From NCBI GenBank assembly GCA_029248745.1, contig JAQWIT010000003.1, positions 310,001 through 374,000 on the forward strand: 64,000 bases of DNA, given 5' to 3'. Position numbers and translations under genes: made by a program. Shown here in pieces: positions 38,219 to 46,562 of the stretch. The notes below the pieces were generated by a model. The model ran no database searches and was not told the DNA's origin. It saw only the letters and a program-made list of their open reading frames with translations. The DNA comes from Gammaproteobacteria bacterium. Its GTDB lineage: Bacteria > Pseudomonadota > Gammaproteobacteria > Nitrosococcales > Methylophagaceae. Position 1 is the stretch's first letter; each line of letters opens with the position of its first letter.

Positions 38219-39250
38219 ATGAAACTAACAGATTTTAAATTTGATTGCCCTACTGAACTCATTGCCCAATTTCCAACCCCAGATAGAACAGCCAGTCGAC
38301 TACTATCGCTAAATGGAGAAACTGGTGAATACTTAGATCAGAAATTCACTGATTTAATAAAGTTTTTAAGGCCAGGTGATCTATTGGTGTTCAACAATAC
38401 GAAAGTCATTCCAGCCCGCTTACTAGGTCATAAAGACAGCGGTGGTAAGGTTGAAGTATTGGTCGAACGTATCTTGGATGAGCATCGTGTATTAGCGCAT
38501 ATTCGAAGCAGTAAATCACAGGGAAAAGGACGACGGTTATTATTAGAAGATAAACTCAATGTAGAGGTGTTAGGGCGACAAGGGGCCCTATTTGAGTTGT
38601 TTTTTCATCATGATGAATTGATAACGACACTACTAGAACAAGTAGGTCGTTTACCGTTACCACCCTATATAGATAGGGAAGTCGCTGAAAACGATGCAGA
38701 GCGTTACCAGACTGTTTATGCTGAGGAACTCGGGGCTGTTGCGGCTCCAACAGCTGGCCTTCATTTTGATCAAGCCATGCTCGATAAATTATCTGAATTA
38801 GGTTTTGAAACAGCACAGATTACATTGCACGTTGGTGCAGGTACTTTTCAGCCGGTTCGAGTAGATGATATACAAACCCATCAAATGCATTCAGAACGAA
38901 TTGAAGTAACGGAACAGGTTTGCGAACAAGTTAAAAGAACCAAGGCCAGAGGAGGGCGAGTGATTGCTGTAGGAACAACCAGTGTAAGGGCATTAGAAAG
39001 CGCTTCACAGTCAGGTCAAATTGAAGCATTTAATGGTGAAACAGACATATTTATTTACCCAGGCTATGACTTTAAGCAGGTTGATGCGATGATAACCAAC
39101 TTTCATTTATCAGAATCAACGCTATTAATGTTGGTATCTGCCTTTGCAGGTAGAGAAAATATATTGCAGGCTTATCGACATGCGGTAGAACGACAATACC
39201 GCTTTTTTAGCTATGGCGATGCGATGTTTATCACTCGGAAAACAGTATGA
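38219..39250 (+). CDS. queA: S-adenosylmethionine:tRNA ribosyltransferase-isomerase
   Basis: Makes epoxyqueuosine in tRNA from preQ1. [19 protein letters not shown] start, [24 protein letters not shown] and [11 protein letters not shown] are diagnostic. Length 343 is normal. The usual partner tgt and the yajC-secDF genes do not follow; instead the stop overlaps trmJ by 4 bp (ATGA). Confidence 0.97.
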   Translation: MKLTDFKFDCPTELIAQFPTPDRTASRLLSLNGETGEYLDQKFTDLIKFLRPGDLLVFNNTKVIPARLLGHKDSGGKVEVLVERILDEHRVLAHIRSSKSQGKGRRLLLEDKLNVEVLGRQGALFELFFHHDELITTLLEQVGRLPLPPYIDREVAENDAERYQTVYAEELGAVAAPTAGLHFDQAMLDKLSELGFETAQITLHVGAGTFQPVRVDDIQTHQMHSERIEVTEQVCEQVKRTKARGGRVIAVGTTSVRALESASQSGQIEAFNGETDIFIYPGYDFKQVDAMITNFHLSESTLLMLVSAFAGRENILQAYRHAVERQYRFFSYGDAMFITRKTV

Positions 39251-39981
39251 AGTCATTAGAGAATATCCGTTTTGTGCTGGTGGGTACGACCCACCCTGGC
39301 AACATTGGTGCAGCGGCACGTGCAATGAAGACGATGGGCTTAACCAAATTACATTTAGTTGAACCATTGCATTATCCTAACGCGGAAGCGACAGCACGTG
39401 CATCAGGGGCAGATGATGTTTTAGCAAGTGCTGTCGTTCATCAAGATTTAGTCTCTGCTATAACAGGTTGCCATCAAGTTTATGGTATGAGCGCACGCCT
39501 ACGTCATCTACCCATTTCGGTTGTTGACCCAAGGCAAGCAGTTGCCCGAATTCAACAGCAAGCTGATGATTCTCAAGTCGCTATATTGTTCGGTAGAGAA
39601 CATTCAGGCTTGTCCAATGAAGAGTTAGATAAGTGCCAACATTTGATTAATATTCCGGCAAACCCAGAGTATAGTTCTTTGAATTTAGCAGCAGCTGTGC
39701 AAGTTTTTGCTTATGAATTAAAAATGAGCTTTGCCCCAAGTATAGAAGTTGGGCGAGTGGGTGAAGAACGTGAAGCCATTAATGCCGAAGATTTGGAGCA
39801 TCTTTACCAACATTTTGAACAGAGCTTAACGGAAATTGGTTTTCTAGACCCAGAAAACCCCAAAAACTTAATGCGTAGATTGAAACGATTATTTAATCGT
39901 GCAGATTTGGACAAAAATGAGTTGCAAATTTTACATGGTATTCTGCGATCAGCAGAAAATAACAAGGGAGAACAATCATGA
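39247..39981 (+). CDS. trmJ: tRNA (cytidine/uridine-32-2'-O)-methyltransferase TrmJ
   Basis: SPOUT-class enzyme that methylates ribose of position 32 in t[28 protein letters not shown] at the N-terminus, [14 protein letters not shown] and [17 protein letters not shown] in the knot region are TrmJ signatures. Length 244 is typical. In most gammaproteobacteria trmJ precedes cysE and/or iscR, as here. Confidence 0.96.
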   Translation: MKSLENIRFVLVGTTHPGNIGAAARAMKTMGLTKLHLVEPLHYPNAEATARASGADDVLASAVVHQDLVSAITGCHQVYGMSARLRHLPISVVDPRQAVARIQQQADDSQVAILFGREHSGLSNEELDKCQHLINIPANPEYSSLNLAAAVQVFAYELKMSFAPSIEVGRVGEEREAINAEDLEHLYQHFEQSLTEIGFLDPENPKNLMRRLKRLFNRADLDKNELQILHGILRSAENNKGEQS

Positions 39982-40766
39982 GTGAGAACGTCAGTACATG
40001 GCAACATATCAAAGAAGATATTCGCTGCGTTTTTGATCGTGATCCTGCAGCTAGAACGACCATTGAAATTATAACGACTTATCCTGGTGTGCAAGCGATA
40101 CAATGGCATCGTCTTAGTCATGCTTTATGGAAACGTAACCTAAAATGGCTCGCGAGAATATTGTCAACATTCAGTCGCTGGTTAACGGGAGTAGAAATTC
40201 ATCCTGCTGCTAAAATCGGTCGGCGGTTCTTCATTGATCACGGTATGGGCGTTGTGATCGGTGAAACAGCAGAGATTGGTGATGATTGCACCTTATATCA
40301 TGGCGTGACATTAGGTGGAACTTCATGGAAAGAAGGCAAACGCCACCCAACATTGGGCAATGATGTTGTCGTGGGGGCCGGGGCAAAAGTATTAGGACCT
40401 ATCACTCTTGAAGATGGTGCTCGTGTCGGATCGAATGCTGTTGTGGTGAAAGATGTTCAGTCAGAGCAAACAGTAGTTGGTATCCCCGCTCGTGTCGTCA
40501 GAAAGCCTGAAACAGAAGACCAAAAACAAAAACAGAAATTGGCTGAATCGGTGGGGTTCGATGCATACGGCACCTCGAATGAAACGCTCGATCCTGTGGC
40601 GACTGCGATTCATGGGTTGATTGAACATATTCATTTGACAGACAAGCGTGTTGATGAAATGTGTAAAACAATTCACCAGCTTGGAGGTGAAATCCCCAAT
40701 GTTAAAATGCCCGATTTAGCTGACTGTGACTTGGCCGAAGAGGATGAAAAAGCACCATCAGCCTAA
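39978..40766 (+). CDS. cysE: Serine O-acetyltransferase
   Basis: Makes O-acetylserine for cysteine synthesis. Left-handed beta-helix region from [22 protein letters not shown] with catalytic His in the [10 protein letters not shown] loop, and [10 protein letters not shown] repeats. Length 262 fits. ATGA overlap with trmJ; an IscR-type operator begins at its stop codon. Confidence 0.96.
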   Translation: MSENVSTWQHIKEDIRCVFDRDPAARTTIEIITTYPGVQAIQWHRLSHALWKRNLKWLARILSTFSRWLTGVEIHPAAKIGRRFFIDHGMGVVIGETAEIGDDCTLYHGVTLGGTSWKEGKRHPTLGNDVVVGAGAKVLGPITLEDGARVGSNAVVVKDVQSEQTVVGIPARVVRKPETEDQKQKQKLAESVGFDAYGTSNETLDPVATAIHGLIEHIHLTDKRVDEMCKTIHQLGGEIPNVKMPDLADCDLAEEDEKAPSA

Positions 40767-40811
40767 AAGTTGACTAAAATACTCGGACATGTAAAGATTT
40801 CGTCATATAAT
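40766..40811 (+). promoter_or_regulatory. iscR promoter with type-1 IscR operator
   Basis: From 40766 to 40790 the sequence contains GTTGACTAAAATACTCGG, which by my count agrees at 21 of 25 positions with the E. coli type-1 IscR motif ATASYYGACTRWWWYAGTCRRSTAT. A perfect TATAAT lies at 40806-40811, placing the operator over the -35 region, as in E. coli iscR. This implies the ancestor of this locus was autorepressed by [2Fe-2S]-IscR. A strong AGGAGG precedes the iscR ATG. Confidence 0.7.
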
Positions 40812-40842
40812 AAAAACAACAGGAATAATAGGAGGGATTGCT

Positions 40843-41295
40843 ATGAGATTAACAACAAAAGGCCGTTACGCTGTCACAGCGATGTTAGATTTAAGTCTAA
40901 ATTATGGTGTTCGTCCTATCACACTCGCCGACATTTCAGATCGACAGGGGATCTCTTTATCGTACCTCGAACAGCTATTTTCTAATTTACGCCGCCAAGG
41001 ACTTGTCAGTAGTTCACGTGGGCCTGGTGGAGGCTATCGCCTAAGCCGTTCAGCAGATGAGGTGACAGTATTGGATATCATTTCTGCTGTTGATGAAAAG
41101 GTGGATACAACTCGTTGTGAAGGCAAAGGCAACTATTCAAATGGGGAACAATGTCTGAGTCATGAAATCTGGCATAGCCTGAGTGAACAAATCAAAATGT
41201 ACTTAGGTGGTATTACCCTAGGTCAGGTTGTAAAGGACCATCAAATGAATAATGGGACCAGTGATAAGGTCATCAAATTTGAGGCAACAGGATAA
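40843..41295 (+). CDS. iscR: Fe-S cluster-sensing regulator IscR with Cys98 replaced by Tyr
   Basis: Rrf2-family winged-helix regulator ([37 protein letters not shown]). Without gaps it shares E. coli numbering. Ligands Cys92 (TRC), Cys104 (QCLSH) and His107 are present, but position 98 is Tyr ([13 protein letters not shown]; codon TAT). Loss of one cysteine ligand should impair [2Fe-2S] binding and thus type-1 repression, while apo-type binding to type-2 sites could remain. Length 150 is normal. Followed 3 bp later by an iscA-type gene with no iscS or iscU. Confidence 0.93.
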   Translation: MRLTTKGRYAVTAMLDLSLNYGVRPITLADISDRQGISLSYLEQLFSNLRRQGLVSSSRGPGGGYRLSRSADEVTVLDIISAVDEKVDTTRCEGKGNYSNGEQCLSHEIWHSLSEQIKMYLGGITLGQVVKDHQMNNGTSDKVIKFEATG

Positions 41296-41298
41296 AAA

Positions 41299-41625
41299 GT
41301 GATTACCGTAACAGAATCAGCAGCGAACCGAATTAAAGACATGATCGCTAAGCGCGGGTCAGGTGTTGGATTACGCGTGGGCGTGACAGAAAGTGGCTGC
41401 TCAGGATACAAATATGCATTGGATTATGCTGAATCTGTCACTGATGATGATGTTGTAATTGAGCGTGACGATGCCAAAGTGGTTGTTGACCAAAAAAGCA
41501 TGGACATTATTAATGACACGGAATTAGATTTTGTTAGAGATGGACTAAACCAAAGTTTTAAATTCAACAACCCCAACGCAGTATCTGAATGTGGTTGTGG
41601 TGAAAGTTTTAGCATTACAAAATAA
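41299..41625 (+). CDS. iscA: A-type Fe-S carrier protein (IscA-like)
   Basis: Iron-sulfur cluster carrier. The three conserved cysteines are present: Cys34 in ESGCSGYKY and Cys98/Cys100 in SECGCGESF. Length 108 is normal. GTG start with CAGGA upstream, 3 bp after iscR. Being directly behind iscR suggests IscA of an isc operon that lost iscSU; ErpA or SufA cannot be fully excluded. Confidence 0.92.
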   Translation: MITVTESAANRIKDMIAKRGSGVGLRVGVTESGCSGYKYALDYAESVTDDDVVIERDDAKVVVDQKSMDIINDTELDFVRDGLNQSFKFNNPNAVSECGCGESFSITK

Positions 41626-41674
41626 AACCAAGTAAATTTCCCGATAATAACATCAACACTGCTATGATCTTGGT

Positions 41675-42976
41675 ATGCAAGATTTAGATAACCTTACTTT
41701 TGATGCTAAACATATCTGGCACCCATACAGCAGTGCCAAACAACCTGGCCAAATTCATGAAGTCATCTCTGCCAAAGGGGTTTACTTAACCCTGAATGAC
41801 GGTAGAAAAGTGATTGATGGTATGTCATCGTGGTGGTCTGCCATTCATGGTTATAATCACCCTGAGTTAAATCAAGCAGCCAAACAGCAAATCGATAATA
41901 TGGCCCATGTCATGTTTGGAGGCTTAACGCATCCTCCTGCCATTGAACTTGCACGAAAATTAATCGATATTACGGCAGCACCATTGCAATATGTCTTCTT
42001 TGCTGATTCAGGCTCAGTGGCAGTTGAAGTCGCTATTAAAATGGCTATTCAATATTGGTTTTCTCAAGGTAAAACACAAAAACAAAAAATATTAACACTT
42101 CGAAATGGCTATCACGGAGATACCTTCGGCGCCATGTCAGTCAGTGACCCTGAAAATGGTATGCACAGTATGTTTGAGCAAGTATTAACCAAACAAGTCT
42201 TTGCTCCAGCACCTGCTTGCCAACGAGATGAAGACTGGCAAGAGAGTGATATCTCAGAATTTGAGGCCTTAATAGAAGCACAGCATGGAGAGTTGGCAGC
42301 GGTCATGCTAGAGCCATTAGTACAAGGTGCGGGTGGTATGCGAGTCTACTGCCCAGAATACCTACGCCAGGTCAGGAAGCTGTGTGATCAATATAACGTG
42401 CTATTAATACTAGATGAAATAGCAACTGCCTTTGGGAGAACAGGGACTTTATTTGCCTATGAACAAGCCGATATATGTCCAGATATTCTTTGCTTAGGCA
42501 AAGCGCTAACGGGGGGCTATTTGACCTTGGCAGCGACATTATGTACGAACAAAGTCGCTAAAGGGATCAGTGCAGATGACAATGGGGTTTTAATGCATGG
42601 CCCGACGTTTATGGCGAACCCTTTGGCTTGCAAGGTAGCATCCGCAAGTTTAGATGTATTACTAGCATCAGATTGGCAAAACCAAGTGAAGCAGATTGGG
42701 CAACAATTAGAGTCTGAATTAAGGGGTTACCAGTCGAATTCGCTAGTGAAAGAAGTCAGAGTGAAAGGGGCAATCGGTATTATTGAACTCCATGACATGA
42801 TATGGGAGCAAATGGCATGGATGCCTAAATTTATTGTTGATCAAGGCGTGTGGATCAGGCCATTCAAGAACCTAATTTATACTATGCCGCCCTATATTAT
42901 TCAGTCTGATGAATTAGGTCAGTTAACCTCAGCTATGGGCAAAATACTACTAGAATTAAAGAGTAGAAGTATTTAA
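41675..42976 (+). CDS. bioA: Adenosylmethionine-8-amino-7-oxononanoate aminotransferase
   Basis: PLP transaminase of biotin synthesis. IWHPYSS near the N-terminus (Trp/Tyr substrate residues), DGMSSWWSAIHGYNHP, GSVAVEVAIKMA, LDEIATAFGRTG and the PLP-lysine in LGKALTGGY are BioA features. Length 433 is typical. The other bio genes are not in the window. Confidence 0.95.
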   Translation: MQDLDNLTFDAKHIWHPYSSAKQPGQIHEVISAKGVYLTLNDGRKVIDGMSSWWSAIHGYNHPELNQAAKQQIDNMAHVMFGGLTHPPAIELARKLIDITAAPLQYVFFADSGSVAVEVAIKMAIQYWFSQGKTQKQKILTLRNGYHGDTFGAMSVSDPENGMHSMFEQVLTKQVFAPAPACQRDEDWQESDISEFEALIEAQHGELAAVMLEPLVQGAGGMRVYCPEYLRQVRKLCDQYNVLLILDEIATAFGRTGTLFAYEQADICPDILCLGKALTGGYLTLAATLCTNKVAKGISADDNGVLMHGPTFMANPLACKVASASLDVLLASDWQNQVKQIGQQLESELRGYQSNSLVKEVRVKGAIGIIELHDMIWEQMAWMPKFIVDQGVWIRPFKNLIYTMPPYIIQSDELGQLTSAMGKILLELKSRSI

Positions 42977-43015
42977 ATTGGAGCAGCTCATATATACAGG
43001 AGAAAGGGGAAGGAT

Positions 43016-43303
43016 ATGTCAAACGAAGGTTACCACGAGCCAGTTGACGAACTAAGCCATAAAACAAGGGATGTGCATCGTGCCATTACATCATTGATGG
43101 AAGAGCTAGAGGCCGTCGATTGGTATAACCAACGTGTCAATGCGTGTAAAGGTCCAAAGCTAAAAGCGATCCTGGAACTTAACCGTGATGAAGAAAAAGA
43201 ACATGCAGCGATGGTACTAGAATGGATCCGCCGCCAAGATCAGACTATGGATAAAGAACTGAAAGATTACTTGTTCACGGATAAACCGTTAGCACTCGAT
43301 TAA
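43016..43303 (+). CDS. Encapsulin-associated ferritin-like protein (EncFtn family), without adjacent encapsulin
   Basis: 95 residues matching the half-ferritin EncFtn family: SNEGYHEPVDELS, MEELEAVDWYNQR and NRDEEKEHAAMVLEWIRR. Candidate ferroxidase ligands Glu30, Glu60 and His63 are present at positions equivalent to the characterised protein. It ends ...DYLFTDKPLALD with no recognisable C-terminal encapsulation peptide. No encapsulin shell gene follows; the next gene is on the opposite strand. An AGGAGAAAGGGGAAGG stretch gives a strong ribosome site. Likely oxidises or stores iron, but the compartment is unclear. Confidence 0.88.
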   Translation: MSNEGYHEPVDELSHKTRDVHRAITSLMEELEAVDWYNQRVNACKGPKLKAILELNRDEEKEHAAMVLEWIRRQDQTMDKELKDYLFTDKPLALD

Positions 43304-43312
43304 ACTTAAAAT

Positions 43313-43355
43313 GGCTGGCTTATGGTTATTTATATTAAGTAGCCATAAGCTGGCT
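43313..43355. terminator. Hairpin between EncFtn gene and convergent lipoprotein gene
   Basis: Arms GCTTATGGTTA and TAGCCATAAGC (one mismatch or wobble), extendable with GGCT/GGCT wobble pairs, around an AT-rich loop. No long T-run, so it is a probable convergent terminator rather than a certain one. Confidence 0.5.
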
Positions 43356-43977
43356 ATTGGTATTGAGTGAAATACCATTCAAAGGTTTCATCCTTCCGGG
43401 CATCATAAAGTGTCACTACCTCATAATTTTGCCCATCAAGACGAGTGACACTGTGCTTGATAAACTCTAAGCCATGAAACTCAATAAAAGCATCTCTTTC
43501 AGCGCGATTAATCACTTGAAATGCAGTTTCCAATGATTCGCCATTTCCAGTGAGCCAAACCGCCTCTAACAACTGATTCATCACTGACTCGTGATATTGG
43601 CTTTGAGCGGCATCATCCGACTCAAGCTGACATACCATCGCAGTGTAATGACCATTTAGACTAGCGTAATTCATGGCTAAAAGCTCATCAACAATATCGA
43701 GACAAGTCGTCCAGTCGATAGCTTCTATCGCTTCGAAAGCACCATGAGTCAATGTTTCTTCAGCAATGGCATGTGATTGATTGCGTATCGTTAAAACTAC
43801 AAACTGTCTTAGCTCTGTTATTTTCGTAAGAACTGGCCCAGTCTCAATATCATCAATTAAAGCTAGGTAACGAGCTGCATATTCATTTTGAGCCTGATCG
43901 CTTGGTATTTGAGTTTGTCGTACAGAAGTACAAGATGAAAGTAAACAAACCATAAAAGTAAAAAGAATAGATTTCAT
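43354..43977 (-). CDS. Putative lipoprotein of unknown function
   Basis: I place the start at the ATG at 43977, giving MKSILFTFMVCLLSSCTSVRQ with a clear lipobox (LSSC), instead of the track's longer 44067 start. The mature part of about 190 residues is acidic and mostly alpha-helical in appearance (LALIDDIETGPVLTKITELR) and ends in a beta-like segment (YEVVTLYDARKDETFEWYF). I do not recognise a family. Convergent with the EncFtn gene. Confidence 0.65.
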   Translation of the reverse strand: MKSILFTFMVCLLSSCTSVRQTQIPSDQAQNEYAARYLALIDDIETGPVLTKITELRQFVVLTIRNQSHAIAEETLTHGAFEAIEAIDWTTCLDIVDELLAMNYASLNGHYTAMVCQLESDDAAQSQYHESVMNQLLEAVWLTGNGESLETAFQVINRAERDAFIEFHGLEFIKHSVTRLDGQNYEVVTLYDARKDETFEWYFTQYQ

Positions 43978-44073
43978 TGTTAGAAGCTTGTGTTGTAATA
44001 AATAATACCAAAGGCTTAAGAATTTATCCTTTTCGATATAAATTTGTCGTAAATTATATAGCTTCATAACTTA

Positions 44074-44349
44074 ATTGGAATAAGTAATACGGACCCTAAT
44101 GAAAAACATAAGAAAAACCTAGAAGGATTTCAGTTTGCAGGTTTTATCGCTACGATTGGAATATTATTATTAAGTATCGCACTAGAAGCAATTAATGTCT
44201 CAAAGGGTAATGCGTTAATACGTGTGCTTACTAATGAAACAACACCTAAAGCTACGTTGGTAATAGGCGCCGTCATAGTGTGGTGGAGTAAAAGGCGAAC
44301 AGTGTCTTTGATTAAAGATAATGCGGAGATCCGAGCAGCAGACGGCTGA
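44074..44349 (+). CDS. Two-span small membrane protein with no standard start codon (possible ATT start)
   Basis: Open frame on the plus strand reading ISNTDPNEKHKKNLEGFQ, a helix (FAGFIATIGILLLSIALEAI), a polar loop, a second helix (ATLVIGAVIVWWSK) and a charged tail to TGA at 44347. The region upstream of the first helix has no ATG, GTG or TTG in frame; the first plausible codon is ATT at 44074. It may use a rare start or have lost its start codon. The track lists only an antisense shadow here. Confidence 0.4.
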   Translation: MGISNTDPNEKHKKNLEGFQFAGFIATIGILLLSIALEAINVSKGNALIRVLTNETTPKATLVIGAVIVWWSKRRTVSLIKDNAEIRAADG

Positions 44350-44382
44350 AAGCTTCGTAAGAAAAAGAACAACCTTATTTTC

Positions 44383-45093
44383 TTATAGTGGCCTTCTAGC
44401 CAATTCAACTAACGCCTGCCGAGCTTCCATTGTATCGCTAATGGGCGAATCAAACCGAATACGGTGTAATCGACTATTGACACGTAGATGAAATCCTTCA
44501 CTATCAATTCCCACCAGCTTGGGTAAGTTTTCAGTATCGTAGGCGATATCAAATAAGTCACAATAATGGTTGATTGCATCTTGATGATCGTCATTCATAT
44601 GATCAACCATGCCGGTTTCTTCTTCAAAATGGAACGGATTCGCTTTGAGAAAATCAGCTTTCTCAACCCAGTAAATTTCACCAAAACCACCGATATACCT
44701 CACACGGACACAATCGAGCGTGTAGAAATTGAAATCATGACTTTTATGAAAGCCGCGTGAGTTAGGGTAGAAGCGATAATATCGCTCAGCAACAACATCA
44801 CTATCATTCAATACAGCATCGGCAAGATAAGTGGTGCGCCCAGATGCTTGGCTATCATCAGTGAACGGATCATAGCTAATCAGAGACACTTTGTTATCTG
44901 CTTTGATATTACACGTATGTTGCGCAATGGTGCTGATCAGAATGATGGGACGACCATCGCCATCAAGACAAAAAGGCGTAATCGAACCAAAGGGATAGCC
45001 AGACATATCAATGGATAGGGTACTCAATACACCATTACATTGGCTTTGTAATAAGGCTCTAGCTTGTTGTGCAGCCTGGTCTGTTTTGCTCAT
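44383..45093 (-). CDS. HugZ-family heme-utilisation / pyridoxamine 5'-phosphate oxidase-like protein
   Basis: N-terminal split-barrel flavin-binding-like domain (GVLSTLSIDMSGYPFGSITPF, then ILISTIAQHTCNIKADNKVSL) and a C-terminal DUF2470-like domain with MVDHMNDDHQDAINHY, whose His residues bind heme in HugZ. Length 236 is typical. Probably heme degradation or trafficking; substrate not proven. Confidence 0.85.
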   Translation of the reverse strand: MSKTDQAAQQARALLQSQCNGVLSTLSIDMSGYPFGSITPFCLDGDGRPIILISTIAQHTCNIKADNKVSLISYDPFTDDSQASGRTTYLADAVLNDSDVVAERYYRFYPNSRGFHKSHDFNFYTLDCVRVRYIGGFGEIYWVEKADFLKANPFHFEEETGMVDHMNDDHQDAINHYCDLFDIAYDTENLPKLVGIDSEGFHLRVNSRLHRIRFDSPISDTMEARQALVELARRPL

Positions 45094-45114
45094 ATATGTC
45101 TCGAGAGTGGGTAT

Positions 45115-45387
45115 TTAAGAAAGATTGATTTTGATGACTTTCATTATCTCAAAATTCATCCCGGCAATGTTTTCAGTGTCGGGGTAATAAATCATATCAA
45201 CACATGCACCTTTTAAAGATTTATAGGTCTTTAGACGCTTGTACTTAAAAGGCACATCATGGCCTTCCACTAAAACAGTGTTAAAAATCCATTCGCCTTT
45301 TTGTCGTTGCACATGCGAGGTGATCTTTTGCATGGTGGAATGAATCAAATTGTCATTCTCAGCCAGAAATCTTTTGATACTTTTCAT
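45115..45387 (-). CDS. Small conserved-looking cytosolic protein of unknown function
   Basis: 90 residues (MKSIKRFLAENDNLIHSTMQ; later VPFKYKRLKTYKSLKGACVD and YYPDTENIAGMNFEIMKVIKI). No signal, membrane span or cysteine motif. Basic N-terminus and mixed alpha/beta pattern. It is 3 bp from the end of the transglycosylase gene on the same strand, suggesting cotranscription. I do not recognise it. Confidence 0.65.
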   Translation of the reverse strand: MKSIKRFLAENDNLIHSTMQKITSHVQRQKGEWIFNTVLVEGHDVPFKYKRLKTYKSLKGACVDMIYYPDTENIAGMNFEIMKVIKINLS

Positions 45388-45390
45388 CTG

Positions 45391-46074
45391 TTAGAGTGCG
45401 ATCTGATAACGTTTATGCAAAATACCCACACGTTTGACATACACTTCAGTTTCTTTATAAGGTGGTACACCATTATATTTTTTAACGACACCCGGCCCAG
45501 CATTATAAACAGCAGTCGCTAGTTGAATATTACCATTGAAACGTTTTAATAATTGAGCAAGAGACTTTGTGCCGCCTGAAATATTTTGACTGGGGTTAGA
45601 GGCATCTTCCACACCCAACTCTTTGGCTGTTGCTGGCATCAGTTGCATCAAGCCTTTTACACCTTTATGGGATAAAGCATCAGCATTAAAAGCATACTCA
45701 GCATGCATTAAGGTACGAGTTAAAGCAGGTTCAACACGATGTTTTTTAGCTGCTTGATCAACAGCATCGGAATAAGAAGTGAGATTGAGCCGAACACGAT
45801 ACCATTTGAATTTAGAGTCTGGGTTACAGGCATAGCAACCGTATTTTAGAACTTCAAATTCAGTGATGTTTTGTGGCTTTTTATTGGTAAATACCACGAG
45901 ATCATCAGACTCAGAATATTTATAGATAATCGTTGTTTTAACCGGTTTTTTCTTTTTTAATGGGGAGACATTACTAAATTCGACCGAACCATCTTCTGAC
46001 TTTATGCGTTCAATACCATTCTCTGCTAAACATAGGCTGGGTAAGAGAAATAGAATCAGGATAAAATGCAACAT
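45391..46074 (-). CDS. Lytic transglycosylase (SLT domain) with N-terminal DUF4124-like segment
   Basis: Periplasmic murein-cleaving enzyme. Signal peptide MLHFILILFLLPSLCLA, then a short DUF4124-like segment (GIERIKSEDGSVEFSNVSPL). The SLT domain shows the catalytic Glu in MHAEYAFNADALS, then KGLMQLMPATAKELGV and AVYNAGPGVVKKYNG. Length 227 is typical of Slt/MltE-like soluble enzymes. No LysM. Confidence 0.9.
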   Translation of the reverse strand: MLHFILILFLLPSLCLAENGIERIKSEDGSVEFSNVSPLKKKKPVKTTIIYKYSESDDLVVFTNKKPQNITEFEVLKYGCYACNPDSKFKWYRVRLNLTSYSDAVDQAAKKHRVEPALTRTLMHAEYAFNADALSHKGVKGLMQLMPATAKELGVEDASNPSQNISGGTKSLAQLLKRFNGNIQLATAVYNAGPGVVKKYNGVPPYKETEVYVKRVGILHKRYQIAL

Positions 46075-46092
46075 ATTGAGATTTAAGATAGC

Positions 46093-46539
46093 CTAGTAAA
46101 ACTGGCCAGCACTACCTATAACAGTCACGATCAAGCCCAGTAGCAGGTTAATTGAAATCAGTAATCGAATCTGGTTAAGTGCTTTTGCACCTGTTTCCCA
46201 ATCTTGGCTTTCTACAGCACGACCCAATTTTTTATGGGGTGCAAAAAACACATGCAAAAACATTAGCATCATAATAATGCCTAGCAACAACATTATATGA
46301 ACATGAGGGCCAACTTCACCCATGCCGCCATACTGCTTAATAAGCCAGAATCCAGAGGCTAACAAAGTGATAACACTGACCCATACCCAAGGGAAGAAGC
46401 GTCTAAAGGTTTGGGACCATAGAGGTAACCGGAGTGAAGGCTCTAGAAAACTCGCGGCAGGCCGTAAAGCCATATAGGCGAAGAACATACCGCCAACCCA
46501 AATAACAGCAGCTAATAAATGTAATGTGATGGCAAGCAT
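46093..46539 (-). CDS. CopD-family integral membrane protein
   Basis: Four predicted membrane helices with the conserved start LHLLAAVIWVGGMFFAYMALRP, HVFFAPHKKLGRAV and INLLLGLIVTVIGSAG. Conserved His and Trp residues on the helices suggest heme or copper contact, but the function of these short CopD-like proteins is not settled. 148 residues; in the same direction as fumarase upstream. Confidence 0.85.
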   Translation of the reverse strand: MLAITLHLLAAVIWVGGMFFAYMALRPAASFLEPSLRLPLWSQTFRRFFPWVWVSVITLLASGFWLIKQYGGMGEVGPHVHIMLLLGIIMMLMFLHVFFAPHKKLGRAVESQDWETGAKALNQIRLLISINLLLGLIVTVIGSAGQFY

Positions 46540-46562
46540 GGAGACTCCTGATTAAACAATAA

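Noticed and set aside
44130-44408. 92-codon minus-strand ORF upstream of the HugZ-type gene's end
   Set aside because: Antisense to the two-helix frame at 44074-44349, overlaps the 3' end of the HugZ-family gene and has no ribosome site.
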